Source: Bacteroidales bacterium UBA5507
Lineage (GTDB): Bacteria; Bacteroidota; Bacteroidia; Bacteroidales; Lentimicrobiaceae
Direction of reading: 5' to 3'
Assembly (NCBI GenBank): GCA_002426195.1
Contig: DIOT01000047.1
Coordinates: forward strand, 310,705-374,704
DNA: 64,000 nt
Position numbers and translations under genes: made by a program. Positions within the stretch are counted from its first letter, which is position 1; each line of letters starts with the position of its first letter. Below are positions 34,413-43,434 of this stretch, one piece after another. The notes under the pieces were generated by a model. That model worked only from the letters and a program-made list of their open reading frames with translations. It was not told the origin of the DNA and ran no database searches.

Positions 34413-37400
34413 ATGAAAAATATTACTAAAGTACTACTGTTCATTGCTTTTTTGCTATTCTGGGGACCCGCTTTCAACCAGGAAGTCATCAAGGACTATA
34501 AATCTTATCCTTATTGGATTGAAATGATGCAGGATCCAAATGCAAACTTCTTCGAAACACAAAAAGCTTTTTACCAATATTGGGAAGGCAAAGAAATAAC
34601 CAAAGGGAGTGGTTATAAACCATTCAAGAGATGGGAATACTGGATGGAACGCCAGATAAAACCTGATGGTACCAAACCTTCTACACACCGTAATATTGAA
34701 GCACTCAATTCCGTAACAAAGAGCAACCTCAGCACTACCGAAGGTGAATGGTTGCCTTTAGGCCCATTCACTGTTCCATCTGGATATAATGGTTACCGTG
34801 GATTAGGACGGGTAAATGGAATAGCTTTCCATCCTACCAATGCAGACATGATTTTTGTAGGAGCTCCATCAGGTGGTCTGTGGGTCACTGAGGATGGAGG
34901 AAACACATGGACTACGCATACTGACGTGCTGTCAACTCTGGGAGTTTCTGATGTTCTGGTAGATCACACAAATCCCAGTGTTATATATATAGGAACCGGC
35001 GACCGCGATGCAGGTGACGCTCCGGGATTAGGAGTATGGAAGAGTATTGACGGAGGAGTAACATTCCAACCCAGCAATATTGGAATGGAAACAAGCACCG
35101 TAAGCAAGTTAATTATGCACCCTGATGATAATCAGATTATTCTTGCAGCTACCGGTGGTGGTGTATACCGAAGTACAGATGCAGGTGCCAGTTGGTCGCG
35201 CAACGTCAATGGAAATTTTAAAGATCTGGTATTTAAACCGGGCGATCCTGATGTTGTTTATGCTGCAACAGGTGGAAACTTCTTCAAATCAACCGACAAT
35301 GGAGTATCATTTATACAAATTAGCAATGGTCTTCCCGGAGGTAGCAGGGCAGCATTAGGTGTATCACCGGCAAATCCCGAAATAGTTTATTTCCTCATTA
35401 CCAACTCTGAATCTTTCAAGGGTATTTATCGTTCAGAAGATAGTGGTGAGTCATTCACAACAAGATCAACATATCCTAATATTATGAGTTGGGACTGTGA
35501 AGGTGGTGATGGAGGGCAAGCCTGGTACGACCTCGATATATCAGTAGATCCCACAAATGAAAATATAATCCATGCCGGCGGTGTAAATTGCTTCAAATCA
35601 TCAGATGGTGGGCTAACCTGGCAAATTAACTCTCATTGGTATGGTGGATGTGGTGTCCCATCTGTTCATGCTGATCTCCATGTGCTAGAGTATAATCCGG
35701 TTAACAATCGCCTCTATGCAGGTAATGATGGTGGTATTTATTGGACAGACAACGGAGGAACATCCTGGACAGAGATAAGTAATGGAATGGTTATAAGTCA
35801 AGCTTATAAAATAGGACAAAGTGCTACTAATCGTGATTATGTTATTAATGGTTATCAGGATAATGGATCTTCCACATATATTGGAGATGAATGGGTAAAC
35901 GTAGGTGGAGGAGACGGAATGGAATGTGCATTTGATCCAACGGATGACAGATATAGCTATTCAACAATATATTACGGAAGTATTGACAGACATTTCAATC
36001 ATAACTATGACGGTCAGATTGCCGGTAGTGGAGTAAATGGTATTACTGAAAGCGGTGGATGGGTAACCCCTTTCCTCATTGATCCATTTGATGGTAATAT
36101 CATGTATATTGGATACAAAAATATCTGGCGTAGTAAAAACGTACGAGCCAATAATACCAATAGCGTCCAATGGTCAAAAATATCAGATCAAAATGTTAGT
36201 GACTTTGACCAAATGGCCATTTCCTATTCCAATTCGAATATTCTTTATGCAAGTGATGGAAGTAAGCTTTTCAGAACTGATAACGCTAAAGATGAAACCG
36301 TTAACTGGACTACACTTACTAACCTGCTACCATCAGGGCAATCCATTACTGCTATTGAAGCAAGTCCTGTTGATGAAAACACAGTTTATATAGTTCAACA
36401 GAACAAGGTTTTCAAATCAACCAACAAAGGGGTATCATGGACTGAATTAACAGGGTCATTGCCTGATGTAGCAATGAATACAATCAGGTATTATCGGAAT
36501 AGTCAGGAAGGATTATATCTGGGCACTGATATTGGAGTCTTCTACCGTGATTCGTTCACTGAAGACTGGATCCAGTATTCTGACGGATTGCCAACTGCTA
36601 TAAGAATTACTGAACTTGAAATATATTATGATGAGGAAAACGCTCAAAATGATGTCATCAGAGCCGGATCATATGGCAGAGGTCTTTGGGAATCATCACT
36701 AAGAATTACTCCTCCAACTGCTAACTTTTCCGCAAACCAGGTTTTAGTACCTGTGGGATGCCCTGTTGATTTTGTAGATTATTCTCAAGGGGTACCTTAC
36801 TCATGGAACTGGCAGTTTGAAGGTGGTACTCCGGCTACTTCCACTGATGCAAATCCTCAGGGAATTGTATGGAATACACCCGGAACTTATGATGTTACAC
36901 TTACAGTAACCAATTCAATGGGGAATAATACTATAATTAAAGAAAACTTTATTGAAGTAAGCAATTCCTTATTACCAGATGCATCATTTACTTCTGACAA
37001 TCACTCATTCTGTACCGGAGAAACAGCAATAGTAAGATTTACCGATCAAACCACCTATTGTCCGGTTTCATGGTTATGGTCTTTTGAACCTGCAAATGTT
37101 ACATTCCTCGAAGGAACCACAGCTAATTCACAGAATCCTGTTGTCCAGATTAACGGAGACCAACATATAACAGTAACATTAACAGCCACAAATTCCAATG
37201 GAAGTTCATCGTACGTTAAAGAGGATTATATCGCTATTGGCGGACAAACATTACCATTTACTGAACAATGGGATGTTCCTAACATGAGTGCCAGTGGATG
37301 GCAGGTTGTTAATCCTGACAACGCAGTAACATGGGACATTTATACTGTCAGTATTGATGGTGTTCCTACAAATACAGCCAGGATGAACTTTTTTAATTAC

Positions 37401-38066
37401 AATGTTGCACCAGGCAGACGTGACCAATTAATAAGTCCGGCAATAACACTGGAGAATATGCCATCAGCTCTATTGTCATTCAATTACTCATACATCAGAA
37501 GATATGCAGGAATTACTGATTCTTTATTAGTCTGGATTTCAACTGACTGTGGAACAACATGGGAAAAAGTTGCGCAATATGGAGAAGATGGAAACGGTAT
37601 ATTTGAAACGGCACCCGTTTCATTATCAGAGTACATTCCAACATCTTCCGATGACTGGTGTGATGGTAACGGTAATCCTGAATGCAAAGTAATTGACCTT
37701 GCACAATGGTTAGGTCACTCAAATGTGAAAATAATGTTTGAAACAGTTCACCGCCGGGGAAATAATCTGTTTATTGATGATATCGTTGTTAGTCCCTCAA
37801 TAAATGCTGATCAGAATCCTATTCCTTCAAAGGAATTAATAGTCTATCCAAATCCTGGCAACAATATATTCCTGATTACAACTTCAAAGGATATTAAAAA
37901 TGCCGAGATACAGATATTTACATCGACCGGCAAACTAGTTTATCAACAAAAGTTGGGCAATGGTAATGAATGGCAGATTAAGACCGGAGAATTACCTTCA
38001 GGATTATATCTACTAAAAATAAGGAGCAATAAAGCGACTTTTGATGAAAAGTTAATTGTTAAATAA
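34413..38066 (+). CDS. Large secreted BNR/sortilin-like propeller protein with PKD domains and T9SS signal
   Basis: The product has 1217 residues with a signal peptide at about 1-22. Repeated Asp-box/BNR-like blades fill about 110-770, for example GVWKSIDGGVTFQPS, GVYRSTDAGASWSR, NFFKSTDNGVSF and KVFKSTNKGVSWTEL. These resemble VPS10/sortilin-type propellers. Two PKD-like domains follow at about 770-945 (the first with YSWNWQFEGG and TPGTYDVTLTVTN), then a beta-rich domain (about 950-1130). The T9SS type A domain (about 1145-1217) has VYPNPGNNIFLI and PSGLYLLKI. It is probably exported and cell-surface attached; the ligand is unknown. Confidence 0.85.
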   Translation: MKNITKVLLFIAFLLFWGPAFNQEVIKDYKSYPYWIEMMQDPNANFFETQKAFYQYWEGKEITKGSGYKPFKRWEYWMERQIKPDGTKPSTHRNIEALNSVTKSNLSTTEGEWLPLGPFTVPSGYNGYRGLGRVNGIAFHPTNADMIFVGAPSGGLWVTEDGGNTWTTHTDVLSTLGVSDVLVDHTNPSVIYIGTGDRDAGDAPGLGVWKSIDGGVTFQPSNIGMETSTVSKLIMHPDDNQIILAATGGGVYRSTDAGASWSRNVNGNFKDLVFKPGDPDVVYAATGGNFFKSTDNGVSFIQISNGLPGGSRAALGVSPANPEIVYFLITNSESFKGIYRSEDSGESFTTRSTYPNIMSWDCEGGDGGQAWYDLDISVDPTNENIIHAGGVNCFKSSDGGLTWQINSHWYGGCGVPSVHADLHVLEYNPVNNRLYAGNDGGIYWTDNGGTSWTEISNGMVISQAYKIGQSATNRDYVINGYQDNGSSTYIGDEWVNVGGGDGMECAFDPTDDRYSYSTIYYGSIDRHFNHNYDGQIAGSGVNGITESGGWVTPFLIDPFDGNIMYIGYKNIWRSKNVRANNTNSVQWSKISDQNVSDFDQMAISYSNSNILYASDGSKLFRTDNAKDETVNWTTLTNLLPSGQSITAIEASPVDENTVYIVQQNKVFKSTNKGVSWTELTGSLPDVAMNTIRYYRNSQEGLYLGTDIGVFYRDSFTEDWIQYSDGLPTAIRITELEIYYDEENAQNDVIRAGSYGRGLWESSLRITPPTANFSANQVLVPVGCPVDFVDYSQGVPYSWNWQFEGGTPATSTDANPQGIVWNTPGTYDVTLTVTNSMGNNTIIKENFIEVSNSLLPDASFTSDNHSFCTGETAIVRFTDQTTYCPVSWLWSFEPANVTFLEGTTANSQNPVVQINGDQHITVTLTATNSNGSSSYVKEDYIAIGGQTLPFTEQWDVPNMSASGWQVVNPDNAVTWDIYTVSIDGVPTNTARMNFFNYNVAPGRRDQLISPAITLENMPSALLSFNYSYIRRYAGITDSLLVWISTDCGTTWEKVAQYGEDGNGIFETAPVSLSEYIPTSSDDWCDGNGNPECKVIDLAQWLGHSNVKIMFETVHRRGNNLFIDDIVVSPSINADQNPIPSKELIVYPNPGNNIFLITTSKDIKNAEIQIFTSTGKLVYQQKLGNGNEWQIKTGELPSGLYLLKIRSNKATFDEKLIVK

Positions 38067-38083
38067 GAATTAAGTTTTTAAAG

Positions 38084-38115
38084 AAAAAGCCGGCAAAATT
38101 GCCGGCTTTCTTTTT
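38084..38115 (+). terminator. Intrinsic terminator after the propeller/PKD gene
   Basis: A 10-bp perfect stem (AAAGCCGGCA with TGCCGGCTTT) on an AAAT loop is followed by CTTTTT. Confidence 0.85.
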
Positions 38116-38161
38116 AATTTTACTCTCCTTAAAAAATATTGGCTGAATAAATACCAAAGCA

Positions 38162-38896
38162 ATGCAATTGTACTATTACGAAGAAGGAAATCTCTGGGTG
38201 CAATACTCTTCGGAGAACCGAATAATTTCACTTTCTGGAGATGAAGGAGCACATCTAAAGGTTATGAGACTAAAACAAGGGGAATTTATTCATATTACTG
38301 ATGGATTGGGCAATCTCTGTAAAGCAAAGATTCTTGATGCGAGTAATAAAAAAACAAATGCAGTTGAATTAATCGATATTACCAGTTCACAACCATCAAA
38401 TTACAGAGTTCATATTGCTGTAGCTCCAACAAAAAACATTGCCCGTTTTGAGTGGTTTCTGGAAAAAGCAACTGAATTTGGTATTAATGAGATTACACCT
38501 TTTTACAGTGAGCATTCTGAAAGAATAAAACTCAGACCCGACAGGCTTAACAAGATCCTTGTATCGGCGATGAAACAATCACTCAAAACCTATCTACCTG
38601 TATTACATGAGCCAACAAGCCTCGAAGCTCTGATCAATAAGGTTTCTTCAGGCAATGAGAACAAGTTTATAGCATGGCTTGACCGGGAAGGTCAGCAAAA
38701 GCACCTTCTTTCTGTTTGTCCCCAAGGTTCATCAGTCATAGTATTAATCGGTCCTGAAGGAGACTTTAACTCAAGAGAAATAGAACTGGCAAGAGCAAAA
38801 GGGTTTCTACCTGTTCATCTGGGAAAATCCCGACTCCGGACTGAAACAGCGGCTCTGGCTGCTTGTTTAATTGTTAATCTTGCCAACGAATCATAA
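38162..38896 (+). CDS. rsmE: 16S rRNA m3U1498 methyltransferase RsmE
   Basis: The 244-residue protein has an N-terminal PUA-like domain (about 1-70), with the start MQLYYYEEG and HLKVMRLKQGE. The C-terminal SPOUT methyltransferase domain shows ATEFGINEITPF, the knot motif LIGPEGDFNSREIELA and LGKSRLRTETAALAA. It methylates N3 of uridine 1498 of 16S rRNA using S-adenosylmethionine. It lies 14 bp upstream of the DUF4159 gene. Confidence 0.96.
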   Translation: MQLYYYEEGNLWVQYSSENRIISLSGDEGAHLKVMRLKQGEFIHITDGLGNLCKAKILDASNKKTNAVELIDITSSQPSNYRVHIAVAPTKNIARFEWFLEKATEFGINEITPFYSEHSERIKLRPDRLNKILVSAMKQSLKTYLPVLHEPTSLEALINKVSSGNENKFIAWLDREGQQKHLLSVCPQGSSVIVLIGPEGDFNSREIELARAKGFLPVHLGKSRLRTETAALAACLIVNLANES

Positions 38897-38910
38897 ATTT
38901 TGCATTTGAT

Positions 38911-39591
38911 ATGACAAAGAAAATTCTCATAGTCGTAATAATTATAACCGGGTTATTCATCCAGGGAAAGCAATCAACGAATAGCAGTTCTGAAAAAGGT
39001 TCTATTCAGATAGCATTACTAAAATACAGAGGTGGTGGTGACTGGTATGCGAATCCTACATCATTATCTAACCTTATCGCATTCTGCAACAAGAACCTCC
39101 GCACTAACATAAATTCAGAGTACGCAACCATTGAAGCAAGTGATCCGGCAATTTTCAATTACCCGTTTATACATGTAACCGGGCATGGTAATATTGTATT
39201 CGACCAACAGGAAGCAAACAACCTTCGTAATTACATGTTAGCAGGAGGATTTCTCCACATTGACGACAACTATGGCCTTGATGAATTCATCAGACCTCAA
39301 ATGAAAAAAGTGTTTCCTGAATTAGAGTTTGTCGAATTGCCGTTCTCACATCCAGTTTATCATCAAAAGTTTTCTTTCCCCAACGGATTGCCAAAAATTC
39401 ATGAACATGACAACAAACCACCACAGGGATTTGGACTAATAAAAGACGGTAGACTCCTATGCTTCTACACTTATGAAACCGATCTGGGGGATGGATGGGA
39501 AGACAAAGCTGTTCATAATGACTCTGAACAAAACAGGTTGAAGGCATTGCAAATGGGAGCAAACCTCATTCAATATGCTTTTACCAAATAA
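38911..39591 (+). CDS. DUF4159 domain-containing secreted protein
   Basis: The 226-residue protein has a hydrophobic N-terminal signal or anchor (about 5-18). The DUF4159 domain occupies about 30-222, with ALLKYRGGGDWYANP, YPFIHVTGHGNI, AGGFLHIDDNYG and DLGDGWEDKAVHN. The fold resembles glutamine-amidotransferase-like domains with a GH-rich loop, but activity is unknown. In Bacteroidota it often follows rsmE, as it does here. Confidence 0.9.
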   Translation: MTKKILIVVIIITGLFIQGKQSTNSSSEKGSIQIALLKYRGGGDWYANPTSLSNLIAFCNKNLRTNINSEYATIEASDPAIFNYPFIHVTGHGNIVFDQQEANNLRNYMLAGGFLHIDDNYGLDEFIRPQMKKVFPELEFVELPFSHPVYHQKFSFPNGLPKIHEHDNKPPQGFGLIKDGRLLCFYTYETDLGDGWEDKAVHNDSEQNRLKALQMGANLIQYAFTK

Positions 39592-39601
39592 TTAAAACTG
39601 A

Positions 39602-39632
39602 AAAGGCTGTCGATTTAAGACAGCCTGTTTTA
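39602..39632. terminator. Bidirectional terminator between DUF4159 gene and cold-shock gene
   Basis: AGGCTGTC (39604-39611) pairs with GACAGCCT (39619-39626), with GTTTT on the right and an A-run on the left. It can end both convergent transcripts. Confidence 0.8.
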
Positions 39633-39653
39633 ATGTAAGCTTAATTTGTAAAA

Positions 39654-39845
39654 TTATAATTGCTTAACTTTTGTAGCATTCAGGCCCTTACGACCTTCTT
39701 CGAGATCATAAGAAACACTATCACCTTCACTAATCTGATCTATAAGATTAGTAATGTGCACAAAATACTCCTTGTTGGAATCATCATCAGCGATAAAACC
39801 GTAACCTTTTGATTCATTAAAGAATTTTACTTTTCCTGTTTTCAT
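39654..39845 (-). CDS. Cold-shock domain protein (copy 1)
   Basis: The 63-residue protein is a single cold-shock domain. RNP1 is KGYGFIADD, RNP2 is YFVHITN, and the start is MKTGKVKFFNESKG. It binds single-stranded nucleic acid and likely acts as an RNA chaperone. By my count it shares 49 of 63 residues with the copy at 40006-40197, so the pair is a tandem duplication. The 5' leader contains two hairpins. Confidence 0.95.
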   Translation of the reverse strand: MKTGKVKFFNESKGYGFIADDDSNKEYFVHITNLIDQISEGDSVSYDLEEGRKGLNATKVKQL

Positions 39846-39871
39846 TTTCTAAATATAATATTGACAATTAA

Positions 39872-39936
39872 GGTGTCCTGAACACCAATTTTACAAGAAA
39901 CTATGAAACCTTGCTAATTGTTCATTAATAGTTTCT
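39872..39936 (-). promoter_or_regulatory. Structured 5' leader of cold-shock gene copy 1
   Basis: Two inverted repeats lie between the two cold-shock genes. GGTGT/ACACC (39872-39876 with 39882-39886) has a 5-nt loop. AGAAACTAT/ATAGTTTCT (39896-39904 with 39928-39936) is a perfect 9-bp pair with a 23-nt loop. Cold-shock mRNAs often have regulatory leaders, and this could be one; function is inferred from position only. Confidence 0.35.
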
Positions 39937-39944
39937 CTGATAAT

Positions 39945-39974
39945 GCAAAAAAAGGCTGTCTGTTCAGACAGCCT
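39945..39974 (-). terminator. Intrinsic terminator after cold-shock gene copy 2
   Basis: AGGCTGTCT (39953-39961) pairs with AGACAGCCT (39966-39974) around GTTC. On the minus strand the stem is followed by seven T residues. The stem sequence is nearly the same as the terminator at 39602-39632. Confidence 0.85.
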
Positions 39975-40005
39975 AAAAGTATAACGTTTATAACTACTGT
40001 GTTCG

Positions 40006-40197
40006 TTATGCAAGTTTAACTTTTACAGCATTTAAGCCTTTTTTTCCTTCTTGTAATTCATAAGTCACAGAATCACCTTCGTTGATACGATCGATTAAAC
40101 CTGTTGCATGAACGAAATATTCCTTACCACTTTCGTCGTCAAGAATAAATCCGTAACCTTTTGATTCATTGAAGAACTTAACTTTTCCTGTTTTCAT
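40006..40197 (-). CDS. Cold-shock domain protein (copy 2)
   Basis: The 63-residue cold-shock domain has KGYGFILDDESGKEYFVHAT as its RNA-binding core. The ATG at 40197 is the start; the frame can be extended two codons to a TTG, but that would not match the neighbouring copy or the family. A TATATTTG box sits 27 bp upstream, and a terminator follows the gene, so each copy appears to be its own unit. Confidence 0.95.
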   Translation of the reverse strand: MKTGKVKFFNESKGYGFILDDESGKEYFVHATGLIDRINEGDSVTYELQEGKKGLNAVKVKLA

Positions 40198-40224
40198 AAT
40201 CAATTAAAAAATTAAAAATAAGCG

Positions 40225-40232
40225 CAAATATA
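40225..40232 (-). promoter_or_regulatory. Candidate -7 box for cold-shock gene copy 2
   Basis: On the minus strand the sequence is TATATTTG, a full consensus match, 27 bp before the ATG at 40197. It lies between valS and the gene. Confidence 0.45.
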
Positions 40233-40285
40233 ATTACTTTATCTTGATAACAGTCGATATCATCAAAAGTTTTCTAAAAATATTT

Positions 40286-42916
40286 TCATTTCAAAGAGTC
40301 TATCTGTTGTTTTAGTATAGCTATTTTTGATTCAGCGTCTGCTTTCTTCTTCTGCTCTACCTCAATAACCTCAGGCTTTGCATTAGCCATAAACCTTTCA
40401 TTACCAAGCTTTTTCATAACGGATGACAGAAATCCTTCAGTATATTCAAGCTCCGTTTTCAGCTTCTCCAGTTCAGCCAAATAGTCAATTTTTTCACCCA
40501 ATGGAATGAAATATTCAATTGATTCTACGATGAAACCTGCCGAAGAGTTTGGTTTTTCCGTAACAAATTTCAAAGAATCAATATTACACAGCTTAATAAT
40601 CAAGCTGTCAAATGTATGAGATACTTTACCCTCAATATCTATAACATACAATTCAATTGCATCCTTCTGAGGAATTCCCTTTGATTTTCTAATGTTCCGT
40701 ATTTCTTGAATAACCTGTGATGCTGATTTAAACTCATCAAGTATTCCTGTGTTTACATGTTCAATCTCAGGTAATAATGAAATCATAATACTCTCACCCT
40801 TATTTCTTTCATTAAGTCTTTGCCAAATTTCTTCTGTAATGAAAGGCATAAAGGGATGTAAAATCTTCATTAAACGGTCAAAAAATCCGGTAACCTGGTA
40901 TATTGTTTCAGGATCAATTGGTTGTTGATAAGCCGGTTTAATCATTTCAAGATACCATGAGCAGAAATCATCCCAAATGAGTTTATAAGTGCTCATCAAC
41001 GCATCTGAGAGTTTATATCTTTCAAAATAGTCTTCAATTTCACTCAGTGACTCATTCAAACGAGACTCAAACCACTGGGTTGCTACAGATGCGTACTCAG
41101 GTTGAGTTAAAGAACTGTCAACAGTCCACCCCTTAACAAGTCGCAACGCATTCCATATTTTATTACTGAAGTTCCTACCCTGTTCACACAGACTTTCATC
41201 AAATGGCAAGTCATTTCCGGCAGGAGAAGCAAGCAACATACCAACTCTAACACCATCTGCACCGTGCTTTGCAATCAGGTCAAGAGGATCAGGTGAATTG
41301 CCCAACGACTTCGACATCTTCCTTCCAAGCTTATCTCTTACAATACCCGTTAAATAAACATTTTTAAACGGAATATCCTTTTGATATTCCAATCCGGCCA
41401 TAATCATACGGGCAACCCAAAAGAACAAAATTTCGGGCGCTGTTATCAGGTCATTCGTCGGGTAATAATACTTTATATCGGGATTTTCAGGATTACGTAT
41501 GCCATCAAAAACAGATATAGGCCATAACCACGATGAAAACCAGGTATCAAGAACATCTTCATCCTGACGAAGGTCATCTGCCTTCAGCAATGAGTTACCA
41601 CTTAAAGCTCTGGCTTCCTCAACAGCCTTCTCAATTGACTTAGCGACCACAAACCTTCCATCGGGTAAATAATATGCCGGTATACGTTGTCCCCACCATA
41701 ATTGGCGGCTTATGCACCAGTCACGTACATTTTCCATCCAATGCCGGTATGTGTTCTTAAACTTTTCAGGATGGAATCTTATAGTATCATCCATAACCAC
41801 TTCCAATGCCTTAGGTGCCATCTGATCCATTTTCATGAACCATTGCATAGAAAGTTTAGGCTCAATCACCTCATCTGTCCTCTCTGACCTGCCTACATTA
41901 TTAACATAATCCTCAACCTTAACTACATAACCTCCTGTCTCTAAATCCTTCATTATCAATTTACGGACATCGAAACGATCCTTACCAATATACAACTGAG
42001 CTTTCTCACTCATTGTGCCGTTATCGTTAAAGATGTCTATTGATTCAAGATTGTGCTTTATGCCAATATTATAATCGTTAATATCATGTGCAGGAGTTAT
42101 CTTAAGACAGCCTGTCCCAAATTCCCTGTCAACATACTCATCCTCAATAAGAGGAATAGATCTGTTAATTAAAGGCACCAGAACTCTCTTTCCTTTCAGG
42201 TTATGGTATCTTGCATCTTCAGGATGGAAACAAACAGCAGTATCACCGAGAATAGTTTCAGGGCGGGTTGTTGCAATAGTAACCCATTTATCATGTTCAC
42301 CTTCTACCGGATAACGTAAATAATAAAGTTTTGAATTTTCTTCTTTATAAATAACCTCTTCGTCCGACAAAGCCGTGAGAGCTTTAGGATCCCAGTTTAC
42401 CATTCTGACACCTCTGTATATCAGACCTTTCTTATAAAGGTCAATAAAAACGTCGATAACAGATTCATACATAGCGGGGTCCATGGTAAATTTAGTACGG
42501 TCCCAATCGCATGAAGCACCAAGCTTTTTAAGTTGCTCCAGAATAATACCACCATGTTTTTCCTTCCACTCCCATGCATGTTTCAAAAACTCCTCTCTGG
42601 TTAAAGAAGTCTTTTCAATACCTTGCTCCTTAAGTTTGCCAACTACCTTAGCTTCAGTTGCAATAGAAGCATGATCAGTACCCGGTAACCAACAAGCATT
42701 TTTGCCCTGTATACGAGCACGACGCACAAGAACATCCTGGATTGTATTATTTAGCATGTGTCCCATATGCAATACACCTGTTACGTTTGGTGGAGGAATT
42801 ACAATTACATATGGTTCCCTTTCATCAGGAACAGAACGGAAAAAGCTATTTTCAAGCCAGTATGAGTACCACTTATCTTCAATGCCTCTTGGATCGTATT
42901 TTGCAGGAATTTCCAT
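40286..42916 (-). CDS. valS: Valyl-tRNA synthetase
   Basis: The 876-residue class I synthetase has the ATP-binding motifs PNVTGVLHMGHMLNN (HIGH variant) and KMSKSLGNSPD. The editing domain lies at about 200-330 and contains TTRPETILGDTAVC. The catalytic core shows DVLDTWFSSWLWP, and a C-terminal coiled coil (about 810-876, KIDYLAELEKLKTELEYTEG) is typical of ValS. It charges tRNA-Val and hydrolyses mischarged Thr-tRNA. The gene is transcribed toward the cold-shock pair. Confidence 0.98.
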   Translation of the reverse strand: MEIPAKYDPRGIEDKWYSYWLENSFFRSVPDEREPYVIVIPPPNVTGVLHMGHMLNNTIQDVLVRRARIQGKNACWLPGTDHASIATEAKVVGKLKEQGIEKTSLTREEFLKHAWEWKEKHGGIILEQLKKLGASCDWDRTKFTMDPAMYESVIDVFIDLYKKGLIYRGVRMVNWDPKALTALSDEEVIYKEENSKLYYLRYPVEGEHDKWVTIATTRPETILGDTAVCFHPEDARYHNLKGKRVLVPLINRSIPLIEDEYVDREFGTGCLKITPAHDINDYNIGIKHNLESIDIFNDNGTMSEKAQLYIGKDRFDVRKLIMKDLETGGYVVKVEDYVNNVGRSERTDEVIEPKLSMQWFMKMDQMAPKALEVVMDDTIRFHPEKFKNTYRHWMENVRDWCISRQLWWGQRIPAYYLPDGRFVVAKSIEKAVEEARALSGNSLLKADDLRQDEDVLDTWFSSWLWPISVFDGIRNPENPDIKYYYPTNDLITAPEILFFWVARMIMAGLEYQKDIPFKNVYLTGIVRDKLGRKMSKSLGNSPDPLDLIAKHGADGVRVGMLLASPAGNDLPFDESLCEQGRNFSNKIWNALRLVKGWTVDSSLTQPEYASVATQWFESRLNESLSEIEDYFERYKLSDALMSTYKLIWDDFCSWYLEMIKPAYQQPIDPETIYQVTGFFDRLMKILHPFMPFITEEIWQRLNERNKGESIMISLLPEIEHVNTGILDEFKSASQVIQEIRNIRKSKGIPQKDAIELYVIDIEGKVSHTFDSLIIKLCNIDSLKFVTEKPNSSAGFIVESIEYFIPLGEKIDYLAELEKLKTELEYTEGFLSSVMKKLGNERFMANAKPEVIEVEQKKKADAESKIAILKQQIDSLK

Positions 42917-43077
42917 ATTATAAATTAAATTAAGAGGCCAAAATTAGTAAAAACTCAGGCTCTAGCCCAGATTAAATTAGGAACTCAAAAAAAATAAGCA
43001 GACATCCTCAAACATTCAAACTTGTGCATTTGTTTCATTTACAACTACTTAGCTAAAACAACTCTAATAAATAAGAT

Positions 43078-43362
43078 ATGGAAACAATTGCAAAAGAAAT
43101 TAAATCTAAAATTAATAGAACTAATCCGGATAAAAATGAAGGATATGTTGCAAGCATGATAGAAGAGCAAACAGCCAGAATTCCCTCAGATGTGTACTTA
43201 TGGGCAGCATTAGGAGCAATGGGAACTTCTCTCACATTACAATTATTAGGCAGGAATCACACTGCTTTGTTTATAGGACAATGGGCACCATCATTCCTGT
43301 TACTTGGCATATACAACAAGTTAGTAAAGCAATTAGGTCATGACTCCGCGGATCGGGAATAA
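43078..43362 (+). CDS. Hypothetical small membrane protein
   Basis: The product has 94 residues: an amphipathic, charged N-terminus (about 1-35) with IPSDVYLWAALGAMGTSL leading into one hydrophobic segment (about 40-57), then a second at about 64-83 (ALFIGQWAPSFLLLGIYNKL). No family is recognised, though similar two-helix proteins occur in Bacteroidota near stress genes. A strong terminator follows 28 bp after the stop. Confidence 0.75.
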   Translation: METIAKEIKSKINRTNPDKNEGYVASMIEEQTARIPSDVYLWAALGAMGTSLTLQLLGRNHTALFIGQWAPSFLLLGIYNKLVKQLGHDSADRE

Positions 43363-43389
43363 ACTATCTTCTTGTTCCCGGTTCTTTGT

Positions 43390-43433
43390 AAACGACCCCG
43401 ATTATCTAAAAAGATTTCGGGGTCGTGTTTTTC
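43390..43433. terminator. Intrinsic terminator between the small membrane protein gene and pruA
   Basis: ACGACCCCGA (43392-43401) pairs perfectly with TCGGGGTCGT (43417-43426). An inner ATCT/AGAT helix extends it, and GTTTTT follows on the plus strand. It lies 9 bp beyond the pruA stop, so it may serve both genes. Confidence 0.85.
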
Positions 43434-43434
43434 A

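Noticed and set aside
40198..40203. TTG start for cold-shock copy 2
   Set aside because: The ATG two codons later gives a protein of the same length and start as the neighbouring copy.
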